DNA of 64,000 nucleotides, taken from the NCBI GenBank assembly GCA_039024435.1, contig JBCCQH010000003.1:81576-145575 (forward strand), written 5' to 3'. How positions within the stretch are numbered: the stretch's first letter is position 1; each line of letters opens with the position of its first letter. The translations under genes were made by a program, and so were the position numbers. Under the pieces are notes generated by a model. That model was not told where the DNA came from and made no database searches. It worked only from the letters and a program-made list of their open reading frames with translations. Of this stretch, positions 1 to 9,594 are shown in pieces. Source of the stretch: JBCCQH01 sp039024435 (GTDB lineage: Bacteria; Bacteroidota; Bacteroidia; J057; JADKCL01).

Positions 1-157
1 CAAAAATCGTCGGGGTGTCCCCAGCAGTCTCTCCGAGCAACGGTCCCTCGGGCAAGCTGGTCGGGACAGTGTCCCCACCACTATTTGTCGGAGTTTCACT
101 CGGGGCATTACAACCGATAGCAAAAAGCAGGGACAGGAGAAAAGCAATTTTTTTCAT
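1..157 (-). CDS. Lipoprotein, 3' end beyond window
   Basis: Reading leftwards from an ATG at 157, the frame is open to the window edge (52 codons). It begins MKKIAFLLSLLFAIGC, a lipoprotein signal peptide with a lipobox ending in Cys16, followed by a low-complexity Thr/Pro/Gly/Ser-rich linker. The ATG overlaps the stop of the SGNH-like gene upstream by 4 bp (ATGA), so the two are probably co-transcribed and translationally coupled. The mature domain lies outside the window, so no function can be given. An outer-membrane or periplasmic lipoprotein working with the polysaccharide acetylation genes is an inference from position. Confidence 0.7.
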   Translation of the reverse strand, partial: MKKIAFLLSLLFAIGCNAPSETPTNSGGDTVPTSLPEGPLLGETAGDTPTIF

Positions 158-1320
158 GGCGATTGTACGTTGAAAGCGCGAAGCACCTGATCGGTAAAAT
201 TGAAAGGATAGCGGTGCATATTTCCTTCGTTGATGCAAATGATCAACCAGTCCAGCCCGGACAAGGTTTGCCCCAGGTCAAACTGTTGGGGATAGCGAGC
301 GCCTTCCCACTGATCGGAAAAGACCTCGTAATTGTAGTAGCGGTACTGCGATCCCGGCGCAAACACTTTCTTGTGGACATCTTGGTTGTAGACTTTCCAC
401 CAAAAACTGTCCCCGATAACCAAGGTTTTCGGGCGAAATATCCCGGGACCATCGTCTTGAAACTGCACGGTATGGTAGTGGATCGAATCTGGCGGGATGT
501 CCCGGATCAAATTCAACAAATCTCCCGCATCCGCGTCGGTGTCACGCATTTGCCCGGAGGGAGTTTGCTCAATTGCACGAAACCGCCGGTAGGTCCGACC
601 ATCCCGGCGGTTCATTTCCTGAACGATATGTTGCGCCCCGAGCACCGCCCCAAAATCGGTCCAGTGAGTCCCCGTTTTGGGGAATATTCGGAACGAAAAC
701 AACTCCATCCGCGCCTTCAGGATAGCTTCCAGGTCGACGAGGGGAACCCCTTCCCTAAGCAAAGCCGCCCGCATGGCATCGTAATTGTTTGGGTTGCGGC
801 TCGGCAAGACGTACTCCGGCAGCTTTTCCGGCATACAGCGCAGCTTGCTCGGCGTGAAGACGACTAGCAAGCGGGTTCCCCGCGCGGCGAGAAAATCCCG
901 CAAAAGTGCCGTTTTGCGGGCCCGCAAGCGGATCTCTTCCTCACCCAGGTAATTCAGTCCCCGCATGGCCTGCATCGAACCACGGCGGAACAACTCGTCA
1001 CCTTCCCCGATCATGATCGACCGGTAGACCTCTCCGAAAAGGAAGTAATCCAGTTGGTTGTGCAAGCGCACCATCGCCGGCCGCAAGCCCATCCAGCGGT
1101 AGTGGCGCAACTCAAAGTTGTTTTGGAATTGCCCGCTCAACCAAGCGGTATCAGTGGGGGGAATGGTATCGACCACGTTCTCTACTCCCGCCAATTTGCG
1201 CAAGCGCACCGCGCCGGTCCATTCCTGCAGCACCGGCAGGAACAGCACGCCCAGTACCAGGCCGAACAGTACCCGACTGAGTACCCGGCTGCGGGGCGGA
1301 GGAGTTTTTGCTTCGGCCAT
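154..1320 (-). CDS. AlgJ/AlgX-like SGNH acetyltransferase-type protein
   Basis: 388 residues. An N-terminal membrane anchor (about residues 16-32) is followed by a periplasmic domain resembling the SGNH-fold AlgJ/AlgX family, which transfers acetyl groups to exopolysaccharide. The THWTDFGA motif (near residue 220) fits the catalytic Asp/His region of that family, and VIGDSFWW near residue 300 resembles a GDS nucleophile motif. It lies 3 bp downstream of an MBOAT acyltransferase gene on the same strand, the classical partner that exports acyl groups across the membrane. Substrate is unknown. Family assignment is from motifs and context, not from a search. Confidence 0.72.
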   Translation of the reverse strand: MAEAKTPPPRSRVLSRVLFGLVLGVLFLPVLQEWTGAVRLRKLAGVENVVDTIPPTDTAWLSGQFQNNFELRHYRWMGLRPAMVRLHNQLDYFLFGEVYRSIMIGEGDELFRRGSMQAMRGLNYLGEEEIRLRARKTALLRDFLAARGTRLLVVFTPSKLRCMPEKLPEYVLPSRNPNNYDAMRAALLREGVPLVDLEAILKARMELFSFRIFPKTGTHWTDFGAVLGAQHIVQEMNRRDGRTYRRFRAIEQTPSGQMRDTDADAGDLLNLIRDIPPDSIHYHTVQFQDDGPGIFRPKTLVIGDSFWWKVYNQDVHKKVFAPGSQYRYYNYEVFSDQWEGARYPQQFDLGQTLSGLDWLIICINEGNMHRYPFNFTDQVLRAFNVQSP

Positions 1321-1323
1321 CGG

Positions 1324-2766
1324 TCAGAACATGTAATAGATAAAAGGCGAAAATCCCATTGTGCCCAGTTCGCTCACGCTCAGCACCAACAGCAGCGCCG
1401 CCAGCCCCGCCCAGCCGATGCTGCTCCAGTTGCCGGTTTGCAGTTCCGCCGTCCGCGTCTGCCATTTCTCCACTCCCGGAATCAAGGCGTAAAAGCTAAA
1501 AAAACTTCCCAGCAGCAGTAAAAACGCAAATTTATTGCCCAGGGCCAGCCCAAAATCTTCGTAAAACGCAGCATTGACCACAAAGTCAAACGCAAACATC
1601 TTTCCGATGATCCGCCAAGCCACGTCCATATCTGCGGCCTTGAAAAACACCGTGCCAAGCAAAAAAATGAAGAACGTCCAAGGCACACTCACCAGCTTGG
1701 GCAGCCGGTTCAGCCATTTCAGGAGAAAAACCCGTTCCAGCGTGAGCCAGGTACCGTGCCACACCCCAAACACGATGAAGGTCCAAGCCGCCCCGTGCCA
1801 CAACCCGGCCAGCAGGAATACAATCCAAAGGTTCAGGTACAGGATCCAGCGGCGCACCGCGATCCGCCGCAGCGGGTAGAACAAATAGCTGCGAAACCAG
1901 TCGGTCAGGGTCAGGTGCCACCGCTGCCAGAACTCCGTAATCGAGGCCGAAATGTAGGGATTGCGGAAGTTTTCCGGCAGTTTGAAGCCCATCATCCGGC
2001 CCAATCCCAGCGCCATGTCTGAATATCCAGCAAAGTCGTGGAAAATCACAATCGAAAACGCAAATGGCCCCAGCCAGGCCAGCATCGTCGTGAGCTGATC
2101 TTCCGGCAACGCAAAAATCTTGTCCACTTCCCGCGCCAGGGGATTGGCGATGAGCACCTTGCGCCCCAGCCCGATGGCAAAGCGAAACAGCCCACTCAGC
2201 CGAAAATCAATGTTTTCTTGGTGGCGGCGGTCGCGGATCTGATCGGCGACTTGCTTAAAGCGTACGATGGGACCGGCCACCAACTGGGGAAAAAGCACCA
2301 CGTAGAGGGCGTACTCGTGGCCTTTGTCCAGGGGCGGGCGGGCCGACCGCCGCACGTCAATGAGGTAGCTTAACTTTTGGAAGGTGAAAAATGAAATGCC
2401 CAGCGGCAGTGCAACCTTCGTCCACTCCACCCCCACATAACCCAACTCGTCCAACAGCGCGTTGAAGTTGTCCACGAAGAAGTTGGCGTATTTGAAGTAA
2501 AGCAGCAGGCCCAAGTTGTACGCAATACCCAGGATAAGCAGGCGATTGGCCTTTTTTGTTGGGGCTTGGTAAAGGGCGCGCGCCAAATAAAAATCTACTG
2601 CCGCCGAAGCCATTAGCACAAACACAAACCCCGGTGCCCCCCAGGCATAAAACAACCCACTGCCGATCAGGGCTGTCCAGTTGCGGTACTTCAACGGCGT
2701 TACCAAATAAAGCACCATGAAAAATGGCAGGAAATAAAAGCAAAACAGATTCGACGCGAAGATCAT
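1324..2766 (-). CDS. MBOAT family O-acyltransferase (AlgI/DltB-like)
   Basis: 480 residues with about ten to twelve hydrophobic segments. Family signatures include the early NCFYFLPFF-like opening (here LFCFYFLPFF), FPQLVAGPIVR, the ENFRNPY segment, FWQRWHLTLTDWFRSYLFYPL, and the conserved catalytic His in GLWHGAAWTF. These proteins take acyl groups from the cytoplasm and pass them to extracytoplasmic polysaccharide or teichoic-type acceptors. The next gene is the AlgJ-like periplasmic partner, so the pair probably O-acetylates a surface polysaccharide. Length is typical for the family. Confidence 0.93.
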   Translation of the reverse strand: MIFASNLFCFYFLPFFMVLYLVTPLKYRNWTALIGSGLFYAWGAPGFVFVLMASAAVDFYLARALYQAPTKKANRLLILGIAYNLGLLLYFKYANFFVDNFNALLDELGYVGVEWTKVALPLGISFFTFQKLSYLIDVRRSARPPLDKGHEYALYVVLFPQLVAGPIVRFKQVADQIRDRRHQENIDFRLSGLFRFAIGLGRKVLIANPLAREVDKIFALPEDQLTTMLAWLGPFAFSIVIFHDFAGYSDMALGLGRMMGFKLPENFRNPYISASITEFWQRWHLTLTDWFRSYLFYPLRRIAVRRWILYLNLWIVFLLAGLWHGAAWTFIVFGVWHGTWLTLERVFLLKWLNRLPKLVSVPWTFFIFLLGTVFFKAADMDVAWRIIGKMFAFDFVVNAAFYEDFGLALGNKFAFLLLLGSFFSFYALIPGVEKWQTRTAELQTGNWSSIGWAGLAALLLVLSVSELGTMGFSPFIYYMF

Positions 2767-2811
2767 TCCCGCTCAAAATGCAACGAATCACTTTCGGATG
2801 CAAGGCGGGGA

Positions 2812-3231
2812 TTACTCCACCAATTCCAGCTTGACTTCCCCAAAATCCGTCTCCAGGAGGTGCTCACTCCGAATACGGAAATACCACCGACGCTTTTCGT
2901 CTTCCAGCATGCTGTGGCGCCAATTCAGGAAAATGGCATCTTCCAGCAATTCAAAGTCGCCGCATTGGTACTGCAGTTCTTTTTTGTCGTTCAACGGCTC
3001 ATCGTGGTGGGGATCGGAAATGACTACTGCCAAATCAATCGGGGCGAGAAAATCTTCCACTTCCAATTGTAGGGCATCGATGGTCTGACTCAACCAAATC
3101 CCGTCCTCCCGAAAAAAGTAATACAGATAGTAAGGTTCTTCCTTGCGTTCACCATTGATGTAGCGCACGTGGAACTGCTGATCGGAACGGTACAGCGCAG
3201 AGAAGCGAATCGGAGCCGCGGACATAAGCAT
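2812..3231 (-). CDS. Conserved-type hypothetical protein, 139 aa
   Basis: A soluble, acidic 139-residue protein with no signal peptide, membrane segment or recognised motif. It has alternating charged/aromatic stretches consistent with a small alpha/beta fold. It lies 45 bp upstream of the MBOAT gene on the same strand and may be the first gene of that operon. ATG start at 3231. I do not recognise the family. Confidence 0.6.
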   Translation of the reverse strand: MLMSAAPIRFSALYRSDQQFHVRYINGERKEEPYYLYYFFREDGIWLSQTIDALQLEVEDFLAPIDLAVVISDPHHDEPLNDKKELQYQCGDFELLEDAIFLNWRHSMLEDEKRRWYFRIRSEHLLETDFGEVKLELVE

Positions 3232-3467
3232 TGATTTATTCGGTAAAATTAGAGAAAGTCAGGGAAAACGGTCGGGCACGCATCGGCCGCTATCCCCGAT
3301 TTTGCCTTCCGGATTCGGTCAATCGCCGGACCGATGCAAAATTTCATGCCAGGCATTTGCATATTTTGCGTATTTTGAAACTTTAAAATCATTTACCCGG
3401 TTGAAGTTTGTGTCTATGTTCACGGCAAAATGCACGTTTTGCACCGTTTTTACATTTGGTTGAAGCT

Positions 3468-6374
3468 ATGGTTCAGATCTATTTGCACGCACGCAAGCGC
3501 ACTTTGCGCTATTGTTTCGTCCTCTGCCTACTCGGGCTGTTTGGGACGTCCCCCCTTTTCGCCCAGGAAGGCGCCCAAGTCGCCATCGATCACGTCCAAA
3601 CCACCGCCGAGCAGTACGGCTTGTCGGAAGCGGATGTGCAAGAAATCCTCGTCACCGACAACTATGTTTCCCGTCTGAGCGGAAACCGCCTGGTTTATTT
3701 GCGCCAAGCCTACCAAGGCATCGGCATTCACCGAGCGGTAATGAACCTCAGTCTTTCGCCGGAAAACAAAATCTTGACGTTTAATACCGCAGCACTTGCC
3801 GGCATTGCCGAGCGGGTCAATACGACCAGTCCGCTGCTCCAGCCCGACGATGCGGTCCGGGCGGCCGCCTTTGCCTACGGTCTTCCTCAACCGCAAGGTT
3901 TGCAGGTGATCCAACCGGAAAGTGGTGCGGACCGCGCCACTGTTCTCAGCGGTGGGGGCATTTCCCAGGAAAATATCCCCCTGCGCTTGCTCTACGCAGC
4001 GACCGACGACGGCGCCCTGCACCTCGCCTGGGACCTGTCCATCTTTCCGCTGTCCGGCGAGCACTGGTGGAGCATCCGCATCGATGCCCGCGATGGTCAA
4101 GTGCTGAACGACAACGACTGGATGCTCTCCTGTCACTTTGGTGAGCCCGAACTGTCCAGTACCGCGCCCGAGCCGGAGCCCCTCAACCTCTCCGCGCGGG
4201 TGATGGCTCCGAACAGCTACAATGTGTTTGCCGAGCCGGTCGAAAGTCCCAACCACGGGGGACGCTCCCTGCAAACCGCGCCTTGGGACCTCACCGCTTC
4301 CCCCTTCGGCTGGCACGACACCAACGGCGCCAACGGAGCCGAATTTACCATCACCCGGGGCAACAATGTCCTCGCCCAGGAAGATGCCAATGGCAACAAC
4401 GGCAACGGCTACTCCCCCGACGGCGGTCCCACCCTCGACTTTGACTTCCCGCTGAACCTCAACCAGCAGCCCGTGGGGTACCGCGACGCCGCCATCACGA
4501 ATCTTTTTTACTGGAACAACCTCATCCACGATGTCTGGTACGCCTCCGGTTTTGACGAGGTGAGCGGCAATTTCCAGGAAAACAATTATGGCAATGGCGG
4601 CCAGGGCGGCGATTATGTCCTCGCCGACGCCCAGGACGGCAGCGGCCTCAACAACGCCAACTTTGCCACCCCGCCGGACGGCACCCGCCCACGGATGCAA
4701 ATGTTCCTGTGGAACGCGGCTGGGGCCACCGTCACCTTTACCGTCAATTCGCCCGGTTCCATCGCCGGAAATTACGGTGCCGTAGCCGCCGGATTTGGGC
4801 CCGCTCCCCCCAATACGCCGATTACTGCGGACCTCATCCTCGTCGATGATGGCACCGCCAACGGATCCGAGGGTTGCAATGCCCTCACCAATGGCGGCGC
4901 AGTAAACGGAAACATCGCCCTGATCGACCGGGACAATTGCACCTTCGTCAGCAAGGTTCTCAATGCCCAAAACGCCGGTGCCCAGGCCTGTGTGGTCTGC
5001 AACAGTGTCGGCGGTGCCCCCATTGTGATGGGGGGCAACAACGGGGCGATCACGATTCCTTCGGTCATGATCTCCCAGGCCGATTGCAACCTGATCAAAG
5101 CCCAGCTCGCCGGCGGCGTCAATGCCAGCCTGAGCAGCACCGGCAGCAACTTCAACATCGACGGGGACTTCGACAACGGCATCATCGGGCACGAGTACGC
5201 CCACGGCATCTCCAACCGCCTCACCGGTGGCCCCAACAACTCGGGCTGCCTGGGCAATGCCGAGCAGATGGGCGAAGGCTGGAGCGATTACGTCGGGCTG
5301 ATGCTCACCATTCGCCCGACCGACGTGGCCACCACCGTCCGCGGCATCGGAACGTTTGCCATCGGCCAGCCGATCAATGGCGGCGGCATCCGGCCGGCTC
5401 CCTACACGACGGATATGGGCGTGAATCCGTTTACCTACGGCGACATCACCAACGCGGGCGCCATTTCCCAGCCGCACGGCATCGGCTTTTTGTGGTGCAG
5501 CATGCTCTGGGAAATGACCTGGGCACTGATCAACCAGTACGGCTACGATGCCGACCTCATCAACGGCACCGGCGGAAACAACATTTCGATGGCCCTGGTC
5601 ACCGAAGGGATGCGCCTGCAACGCTGCAGTCCGGGATTTGTCGATGGCCGCGATGCCATCCTCGACGCGGATACGGCCCTCTACGGTGGGATCCACAGTT
5701 GCCTCATCTGGCAAGCATTCGCCAAGCGCGGTCTCGGCCTCAGTGCCTCCCAGGACAGCCGCTTCAGCCGCAACGATGGATCCGAGGCTTTTGACGTGCC
5801 CAACATCTGCACCCTGTTCCCGGTAGAATGGCAATCGGTTACTGCCACTCCGCTCGAACGCGACATCGCGGTAGACTGGACGGTCTCCCAAGAAGTCCAA
5901 AACCGCGGCTTCCAGGTGGAACGCAAGGCGGAAGGCGAAGCTGGTTACATCAGCATCGGCTGGGTGGACGGCAAGGGCACTTTTGCTGGCGCTTCCGAAT
6001 ACGACTTTACGGACCGCAACGTAGTCGCCGGCGTGACCTACAATTACCGCATCCGCCAGATCGACCTCGACGGGGCTTTCCGCTTCTCCAAGGTGGTCGC
6101 CGCCCGGATCGAACCCAGCGCGGGTCTGTTTGCGGAGATGTTCCCGAATCCGACCACCGGCCAACTCAACATCCAGTTCAACCGCATTCCCGAAGCGGCG
6201 CTTGAGGTGGAAGTGTTTGACCTGATGGGCAGCCGCCTGTTGCAGCGTGAATTTAGCGCCGATGCCGCCCGGAGCGTCCTGCAACTGGACCTCGGCGATC
6301 TCCCGGCCGGCACTTACCTGATCAAGGTCCGCAGTGGACTCGACCGCCTCGTGGAACGCATCGTGGTCGAGTAA
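3468..6374 (+). CDS. Secreted M36 (fungalysin-type) metallopeptidase with T9SS sorting domain
   Basis: About 968 residues from the ATG at 3468, chosen because it gives a clean signal peptide (basic start, hydrophobic core, cleavage after SPLFAQ); an upstream in-frame start at 3408 would spoil it. Order: FTP-like propeptide, catalytic domain interrupted by a PA-type insert (roughly residues 420-560), then the zinc site GHEYAHG (HEXXH) with the third ligand in GEGWSD, an FN3-like segment, and a C-terminal type A T9SS domain (FPNPTTG ... PAGTYLIKV). It is predicted to be an exported zinc endopeptidase anchored or released through type IX secretion. It stands alone and is followed by a terminator. 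Confidence 0.93.
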   Translation: MVQIYLHARKRTLRYCFVLCLLGLFGTSPLFAQEGAQVAIDHVQTTAEQYGLSEADVQEILVTDNYVSRLSGNRLVYLRQAYQGIGIHRAVMNLSLSPENKILTFNTAALAGIAERVNTTSPLLQPDDAVRAAAFAYGLPQPQGLQVIQPESGADRATVLSGGGISQENIPLRLLYAATDDGALHLAWDLSIFPLSGEHWWSIRIDARDGQVLNDNDWMLSCHFGEPELSSTAPEPEPLNLSARVMAPNSYNVFAEPVESPNHGGRSLQTAPWDLTASPFGWHDTNGANGAEFTITRGNNVLAQEDANGNNGNGYSPDGGPTLDFDFPLNLNQQPVGYRDAAITNLFYWNNLIHDVWYASGFDEVSGNFQENNYGNGGQGGDYVLADAQDGSGLNNANFATPPDGTRPRMQMFLWNAAGATVTFTVNSPGSIAGNYGAVAAGFGPAPPNTPITADLILVDDGTANGSEGCNALTNGGAVNGNIALIDRDNCTFVSKVLNAQNAGAQACVVCNSVGGAPIVMGGNNGAITIPSVMISQADCNLIKAQLAGGVNASLSSTGSNFNIDGDFDNGIIGHEYAHGISNRLTGGPNNSGCLGNAEQMGEGWSDYVGLMLTIRPTDVATTVRGIGTFAIGQPINGGGIRPAPYTTDMGVNPFTYGDITNAGAISQPHGIGFLWCSMLWEMTWALINQYGYDADLINGTGGNNISMALVTEGMRLQRCSPGFVDGRDAILDADTALYGGIHSCLIWQAFAKRGLGLSASQDSRFSRNDGSEAFDVPNICTLFPVEWQSVTATPLERDIAVDWTVSQEVQNRGFQVERKAEGEAGYISIGWVDGKGTFAGASEYDFTDRNVVAGVTYNYRIRQIDLDGAFRFSKVVAARIEPSAGLFAEMFPNPTTGQLNIQFNRIPEAALEVEVFDLMGSRLLQREFSADAARSVLQLDLGDLPAGTYLIKVRSGLDRLVERIVVE

Positions 6375-6407
6375 TCTGCCACCATTCCACACGCATTGTG
6401 AAAAAAT

Positions 6408-6440
6408 AAGCAGCGCCGATTCCGGGCGCTGCTTATTTTT
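6408..6440 (+). terminator. Rho-independent terminator after M36 peptidase
   Basis: AAGCAGCGCC and GGGCGCTGCTT form a near-perfect stem with a short loop (GATTCC region), followed by ATTTTT. It sits 33 bp after the protease stop and immediately before pyrD (ATG 6446), separating the two units. Confidence 0.85.
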
Positions 6441-6445
6441 GTGCC

Positions 6446-7474
6446 ATGTACAAAGCGCTCATTCGCCCCCTCCTCTTTCTGTTCGAAGCAGAAAAGGTTC
6501 ACAACTTCAGTTTCTCGGCGCTCCGCTTCTTGCTGGGCATTCCCGGCATGCGCGGTCTGCTGGACCGGCTCTACCGCCTCCAGGACAAACGCCTGGAACG
6601 GGAGCTTTGGGGCCTGCGCTTCCCCAATCCGGTGGGACTTGCGGCCGGATTTGACAAGGACGGCAAGCTCAACCAGGACTGGGAGCATCTGGGATTTGGG
6701 TTTGTGGAACTGGGGACGGTGACGCCCCGTCCCCAAAAAGGCAATCCCCAACCGCGCCTCTTTCGCCTGCCCGCCGACCAGGCCGTCGTCAACCGCATGG
6801 GCTTCAACAACCGCGGGGTCGCCAACCTGGTCCGAGAACTGAAAGCGATGGGGCCGCGCCAGCTCATCGTCGGCGGCAACATCGGCAAGAACAAGGATAC
6901 CCCCAATGCGGAGGCGGTCGAGGATTACCGCCAGTGTTTCAATGCGCTGTTCCCCTACGTGGATTATTTCGTCGTCAATGTCAGCTCACCCAATACGCCC
7001 GGGCTGCGGGAATTGCAGGAAAAGGAGCCTCTAACTCGGCTGTTGCGGACCTTGCAAGAGATCAACCAAGCCCACGGTTCGCCCAAGCCTTTGCTGCTCA
7101 AGATCGCCCCCGATCTCACTTGGTCCCAGGTGGACGACATCCTGGAAATCGTGGAAGCCGTACAGTTGGACGGCTTGGTTGCCACCAATACCACGATCAG
7201 CCGGGAGGGCCTGCAAACCCCGGCCGCACGCGTGAACGCCATCGGCGCTGGGGGCCTGAGCGGAGCGCCCCTGACCGAGCGGGCGACCGATTTTGTGCGT
7301 TACCTCCGGGAAAAGGCCGGTCCCGAACTTCCCATCATCGCCGTGGGCGGCATCATGACTCCCGAGCAAGCCCACGCACGCCTCGCCGCCGGGGCCACCC
7401 TGGTCCAGGTCTATACGGGGTTCGTGTACGCCGGTCCGGGCTTCGCGAAAGCGATTTGTCGGGGGTTGTTGTAG
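6446..7474 (+). CDS. pyrD: Dihydroorotate dehydrogenase (quinone), class 2
   Basis: 342 residues, normal for membrane-associated class 2 enzymes. An amphipathic N-terminal extension (MYKALIRPLLFLFEAEKVHNF) precedes the FMN barrel. Visible signatures are NPVGLAAGFDKDG, NRMGFNNRG, GGNIGKNKDT, NVSSPNTPGLRELQ, LLKIAPDL, ATNTTISR with the catalytic Ser region, GGLSGAPL, and GVGGI-like AVGGIMTPEQA. It oxidises dihydroorotate to orotate, passing electrons to quinone in pyrimidine synthesis. Its start lies just downstream of a terminator, so it has its own promoter or relies on readthrough. Confidence 0.96.
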   Translation: MYKALIRPLLFLFEAEKVHNFSFSALRFLLGIPGMRGLLDRLYRLQDKRLERELWGLRFPNPVGLAAGFDKDGKLNQDWEHLGFGFVELGTVTPRPQKGNPQPRLFRLPADQAVVNRMGFNNRGVANLVRELKAMGPRQLIVGGNIGKNKDTPNAEAVEDYRQCFNALFPYVDYFVVNVSSPNTPGLRELQEKEPLTRLLRTLQEINQAHGSPKPLLLKIAPDLTWSQVDDILEIVEAVQLDGLVATNTTISREGLQTPAARVNAIGAGGLSGAPLTERATDFVRYLREKAGPELPIIAVGGIMTPEQAHARLAAGATLVQVYTGFVYAGPGFAKAICRGLL

Positions 7475-7481
7475 CGGCTCC

Positions 7482-7934
7482 TCACCCCTCAATCATCTCT
7501 GCAAACGCCGGCAAGTCCTCGATCCCGATGAACTTTCCCTCCGCATTGCGCCGGAACTGCAACAGGACCGGGCCATTCGTCAGCAACAGATAAGGCGCGC
7601 CGATCTTTTTGTTGTAGGTCGCCAACTGAAAAGCGGCCGCTTCATCGATGGGAATCTGGGGCGCTTTGCATTCGCAGGCCAGCAAGGGCTGTCCCGCCCG
7701 GTCAAACACCAGCAGATCGTAGCGCTTCCGCCGCGCATTGTACACCAATCCCCGCTCGATGCTGATCAACCCCCGGGGCACCCCGCGGTCCACCAGCAAG
7801 TACTGCACGAGGCATTGCCGCACGTTTTCTTCCGGGGTAAGCAGCAGGTACTTTTTGCGGAGCACACACCAGACATAAGTGGTTCCCGCCTCGGCGCGGG
7901 TTTTCAATTCGTATATGGGCAGTTGGGCGGGCAT
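7482..7934 (-). CDS. HsdR N-terminal domain protein (orphan, PD-(D/E)XK-like)
   Basis: 150 residues matching the stand-alone type I restriction enzyme R N-terminus family common in Bacteroidota. The core has RYDLLVFDRAGQPLLACECKAP, in which D..(x)n..ECK is the nuclease-like Asp/Glu-x-Lys arrangement, preceded by TPEENVRQ. No hsdM or hsdS lies nearby, so this is a solitary protein of unknown role and not a restriction system. It ends 8 bp from the convergent pyrD stop and lies 3 bp downstream of the GT39 gene. Confidence 0.82.
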   Translation of the reverse strand: MPAQLPIYELKTRAEAGTTYVWCVLRKKYLLLTPEENVRQCLVQYLLVDRGVPRGLISIERGLVYNARRKRYDLLVFDRAGQPLLACECKAPQIPIDEAAAFQLATYNKKIGAPYLLLTNGPVLLQFRRNAEGKFIGIEDLPAFAEMIEG

Positions 7935-7937
7935 GGT

Positions 7938-9566
7938 TCATTCGCAATCACGGAACTGAAACAGGTGCAGCACGTGGGGGGGATTGTCAAACGTATAGTG
8001 GACCTCGATTTCGGATTCGTTGACCCACTGGCGGAGGGAAATGTAATACGCGCCGCACGCTACCGAGTCGTTGCGCGCCAGGACCGCTTGCCGGTCCCGG
8101 GTCACGTAAAACCCAATCATGTGGGAAAACGTGTGCTCGTTGTGATCACCGTACAGGTACAACGGCTGACCGGCGGTGATTTCGGCGATGCGGATGCCGT
8201 GTTGCTGCAAGCGGGTGTGCATCCCGGTCACGTCCCGCGCGGGCAGGACCAAGGCGTCGAATCCCAGCCGCCCGGCAATGAGCAGGATGGCCAGCCATTG
8301 CAGGAACCAAACACTGTGGTTGGAGGTACCGCGCCGTTGGCGAAGTGTCCAGAAAAACAGCCCCCCCAACAAAACTGCGCCGAACACCACTCCGGCCACC
8401 AAACCGGGCAGACTGGCCAGCATCTGGGTATCGGGGACAAAAAACGCAGTCACTGCTCCCAGCACCACCAGGGCCAGCAGGCTGGGAAACACAATCCGCC
8501 CCCAGCGCAGGGGCCAGTTTCGGCTTTCCGCCGCCCGGAACCAAATCCGCACCGCAACGATCAGCAGTAAAGGATGCAACATCACGATGTAAGTCAGCTT
8601 TGTCCCCGGCGACAGGAAATAGGGCAAAATGTTGAAGGCGTAAATCAATACACAAAACCGATTCAGTGGATCTTCCAGCAAATCCTCGCGGAGGTCTTCG
8701 TCAAAGATCAGCCCCAAACCGACCAGACTCAGCGGGGCCAGATCGGCCAGAATCCGAAAGGGAAAACTTACCAAGTGCAAGGGCAGATTTCCCCCCTGGG
8801 AAGCAACCGTACGGCCACTCGATTCATTGAAAAGCGTCGCAAAATAGACTTCCAGCGAATGCGATTGGCGGTACAGCCAAAAATATCCGCCCGCTAACGC
8901 AGCAAAGACTAAGATTCCGGCCAGGTGTTGCCAACTGAAAAAACGCCGCCAGGCCCGTTGGTAGATGGTCCAGCCGCCCACCGTGGCCGCGATAAATACC
9001 GGTGAGGGCAAGCCCTTGGTCAGCAATCCCACTGCACCCAATCCGTAAATCAACACAAACGCCGCCAACCAGCGCCCGTGGGCAGTCAGGTGGTAAAACC
9101 CGATGATGCTCAAGTAGGTCAAAGCGGAATAAAACAGATCGATTTCGCCCAGTATCGACAGCCAGAAGAGAATCGTCGGGGTCAGGGCGATGAAAATCGC
9201 CGAGAAAAATGCCACCTTTTCACTGGCATGGTGCCGAACAATCGCGTAGTGACCGCCCATCATCACCAGCAGCGACAGCACCGATACCAGCCGCAAAGCA
9301 AAATCGGTGGTCCCGAGCAACGCAAAGCTGCCCAGCAGCATCCAGTTGAACACTGGCGGCTTCCGATAGTACAGTTCACCGAAGTAAGTGGGCGCGATGT
9401 AGTCTTCATTGACCGCCATTTCCAGCGCAATTTGGCCCCGGCGCGCCTCTTCCATCATCGCCGTATTGCGCCCCAGTTGCAGGAAAAGCGCCACCAGCAA
9501 CAAGCCCAGAATCAACCAGGACAGGGAGCGTTCATCGAGGGCATTTTTTTGCGGGAAACCATCCAT
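7938..9566 (-). CDS. GT39-type membrane glycosyltransferase (ArnT/PMT-like)
   Basis: 542 residues from the ATG at 9566; an in-frame TTG 18 nt upstream exists but is less likely. The protein has about ten to twelve membrane segments. An early EEARRGQIALEM stretch followed by YYRKPPVFNW is the hallmark acidic/aromatic first loop of GT-C dolichyl- or undecaprenyl-phosphate-sugar transferases (PMT_2). It likely moves a sugar from a lipid carrier to lipid A, protein or another envelope acceptor; the acceptor cannot be told. It is followed by the HsdR-N gene 3 bp downstream. A MITE-like repeat begins 28 bp upstream. Confidence 0.88.
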   Translation of the reverse strand: MDGFPQKNALDERSLSWLILGLLLVALFLQLGRNTAMMEEARRGQIALEMAVNEDYIAPTYFGELYYRKPPVFNWMLLGSFALLGTTDFALRLVSVLSLLVMMGGHYAIVRHHASEKVAFFSAIFIALTPTILFWLSILGEIDLFYSALTYLSIIGFYHLTAHGRWLAAFVLIYGLGAVGLLTKGLPSPVFIAATVGGWTIYQRAWRRFFSWQHLAGILVFAALAGGYFWLYRQSHSLEVYFATLFNESSGRTVASQGGNLPLHLVSFPFRILADLAPLSLVGLGLIFDEDLREDLLEDPLNRFCVLIYAFNILPYFLSPGTKLTYIVMLHPLLLIVAVRIWFRAAESRNWPLRWGRIVFPSLLALVVLGAVTAFFVPDTQMLASLPGLVAGVVFGAVLLGGLFFWTLRQRRGTSNHSVWFLQWLAILLIAGRLGFDALVLPARDVTGMHTRLQQHGIRIAEITAGQPLYLYGDHNEHTFSHMIGFYVTRDRQAVLARNDSVACGAYYISLRQWVNESEIEVHYTFDNPPHVLHLFQFRDCE

Positions 9567-9594
9567 CGCCGCCAATGATAGCAATTTATTTTGA

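Noticed and set aside
3351..3380. Bacteroidota-type promoter (TTTG ... TATTTTG) upstream of the M36 gene
   Set aside because: The elements are present but the spacing of about 11 bases is too short for the usual consensus, so I did not list it.
3528..6392. A 954-codon open frame on the minus strand opposite the M36 protease
   Set aside because: It is a GC-driven shadow; the plus strand has complete peptidase motifs and a T9SS domain, while the minus frame has no family features.
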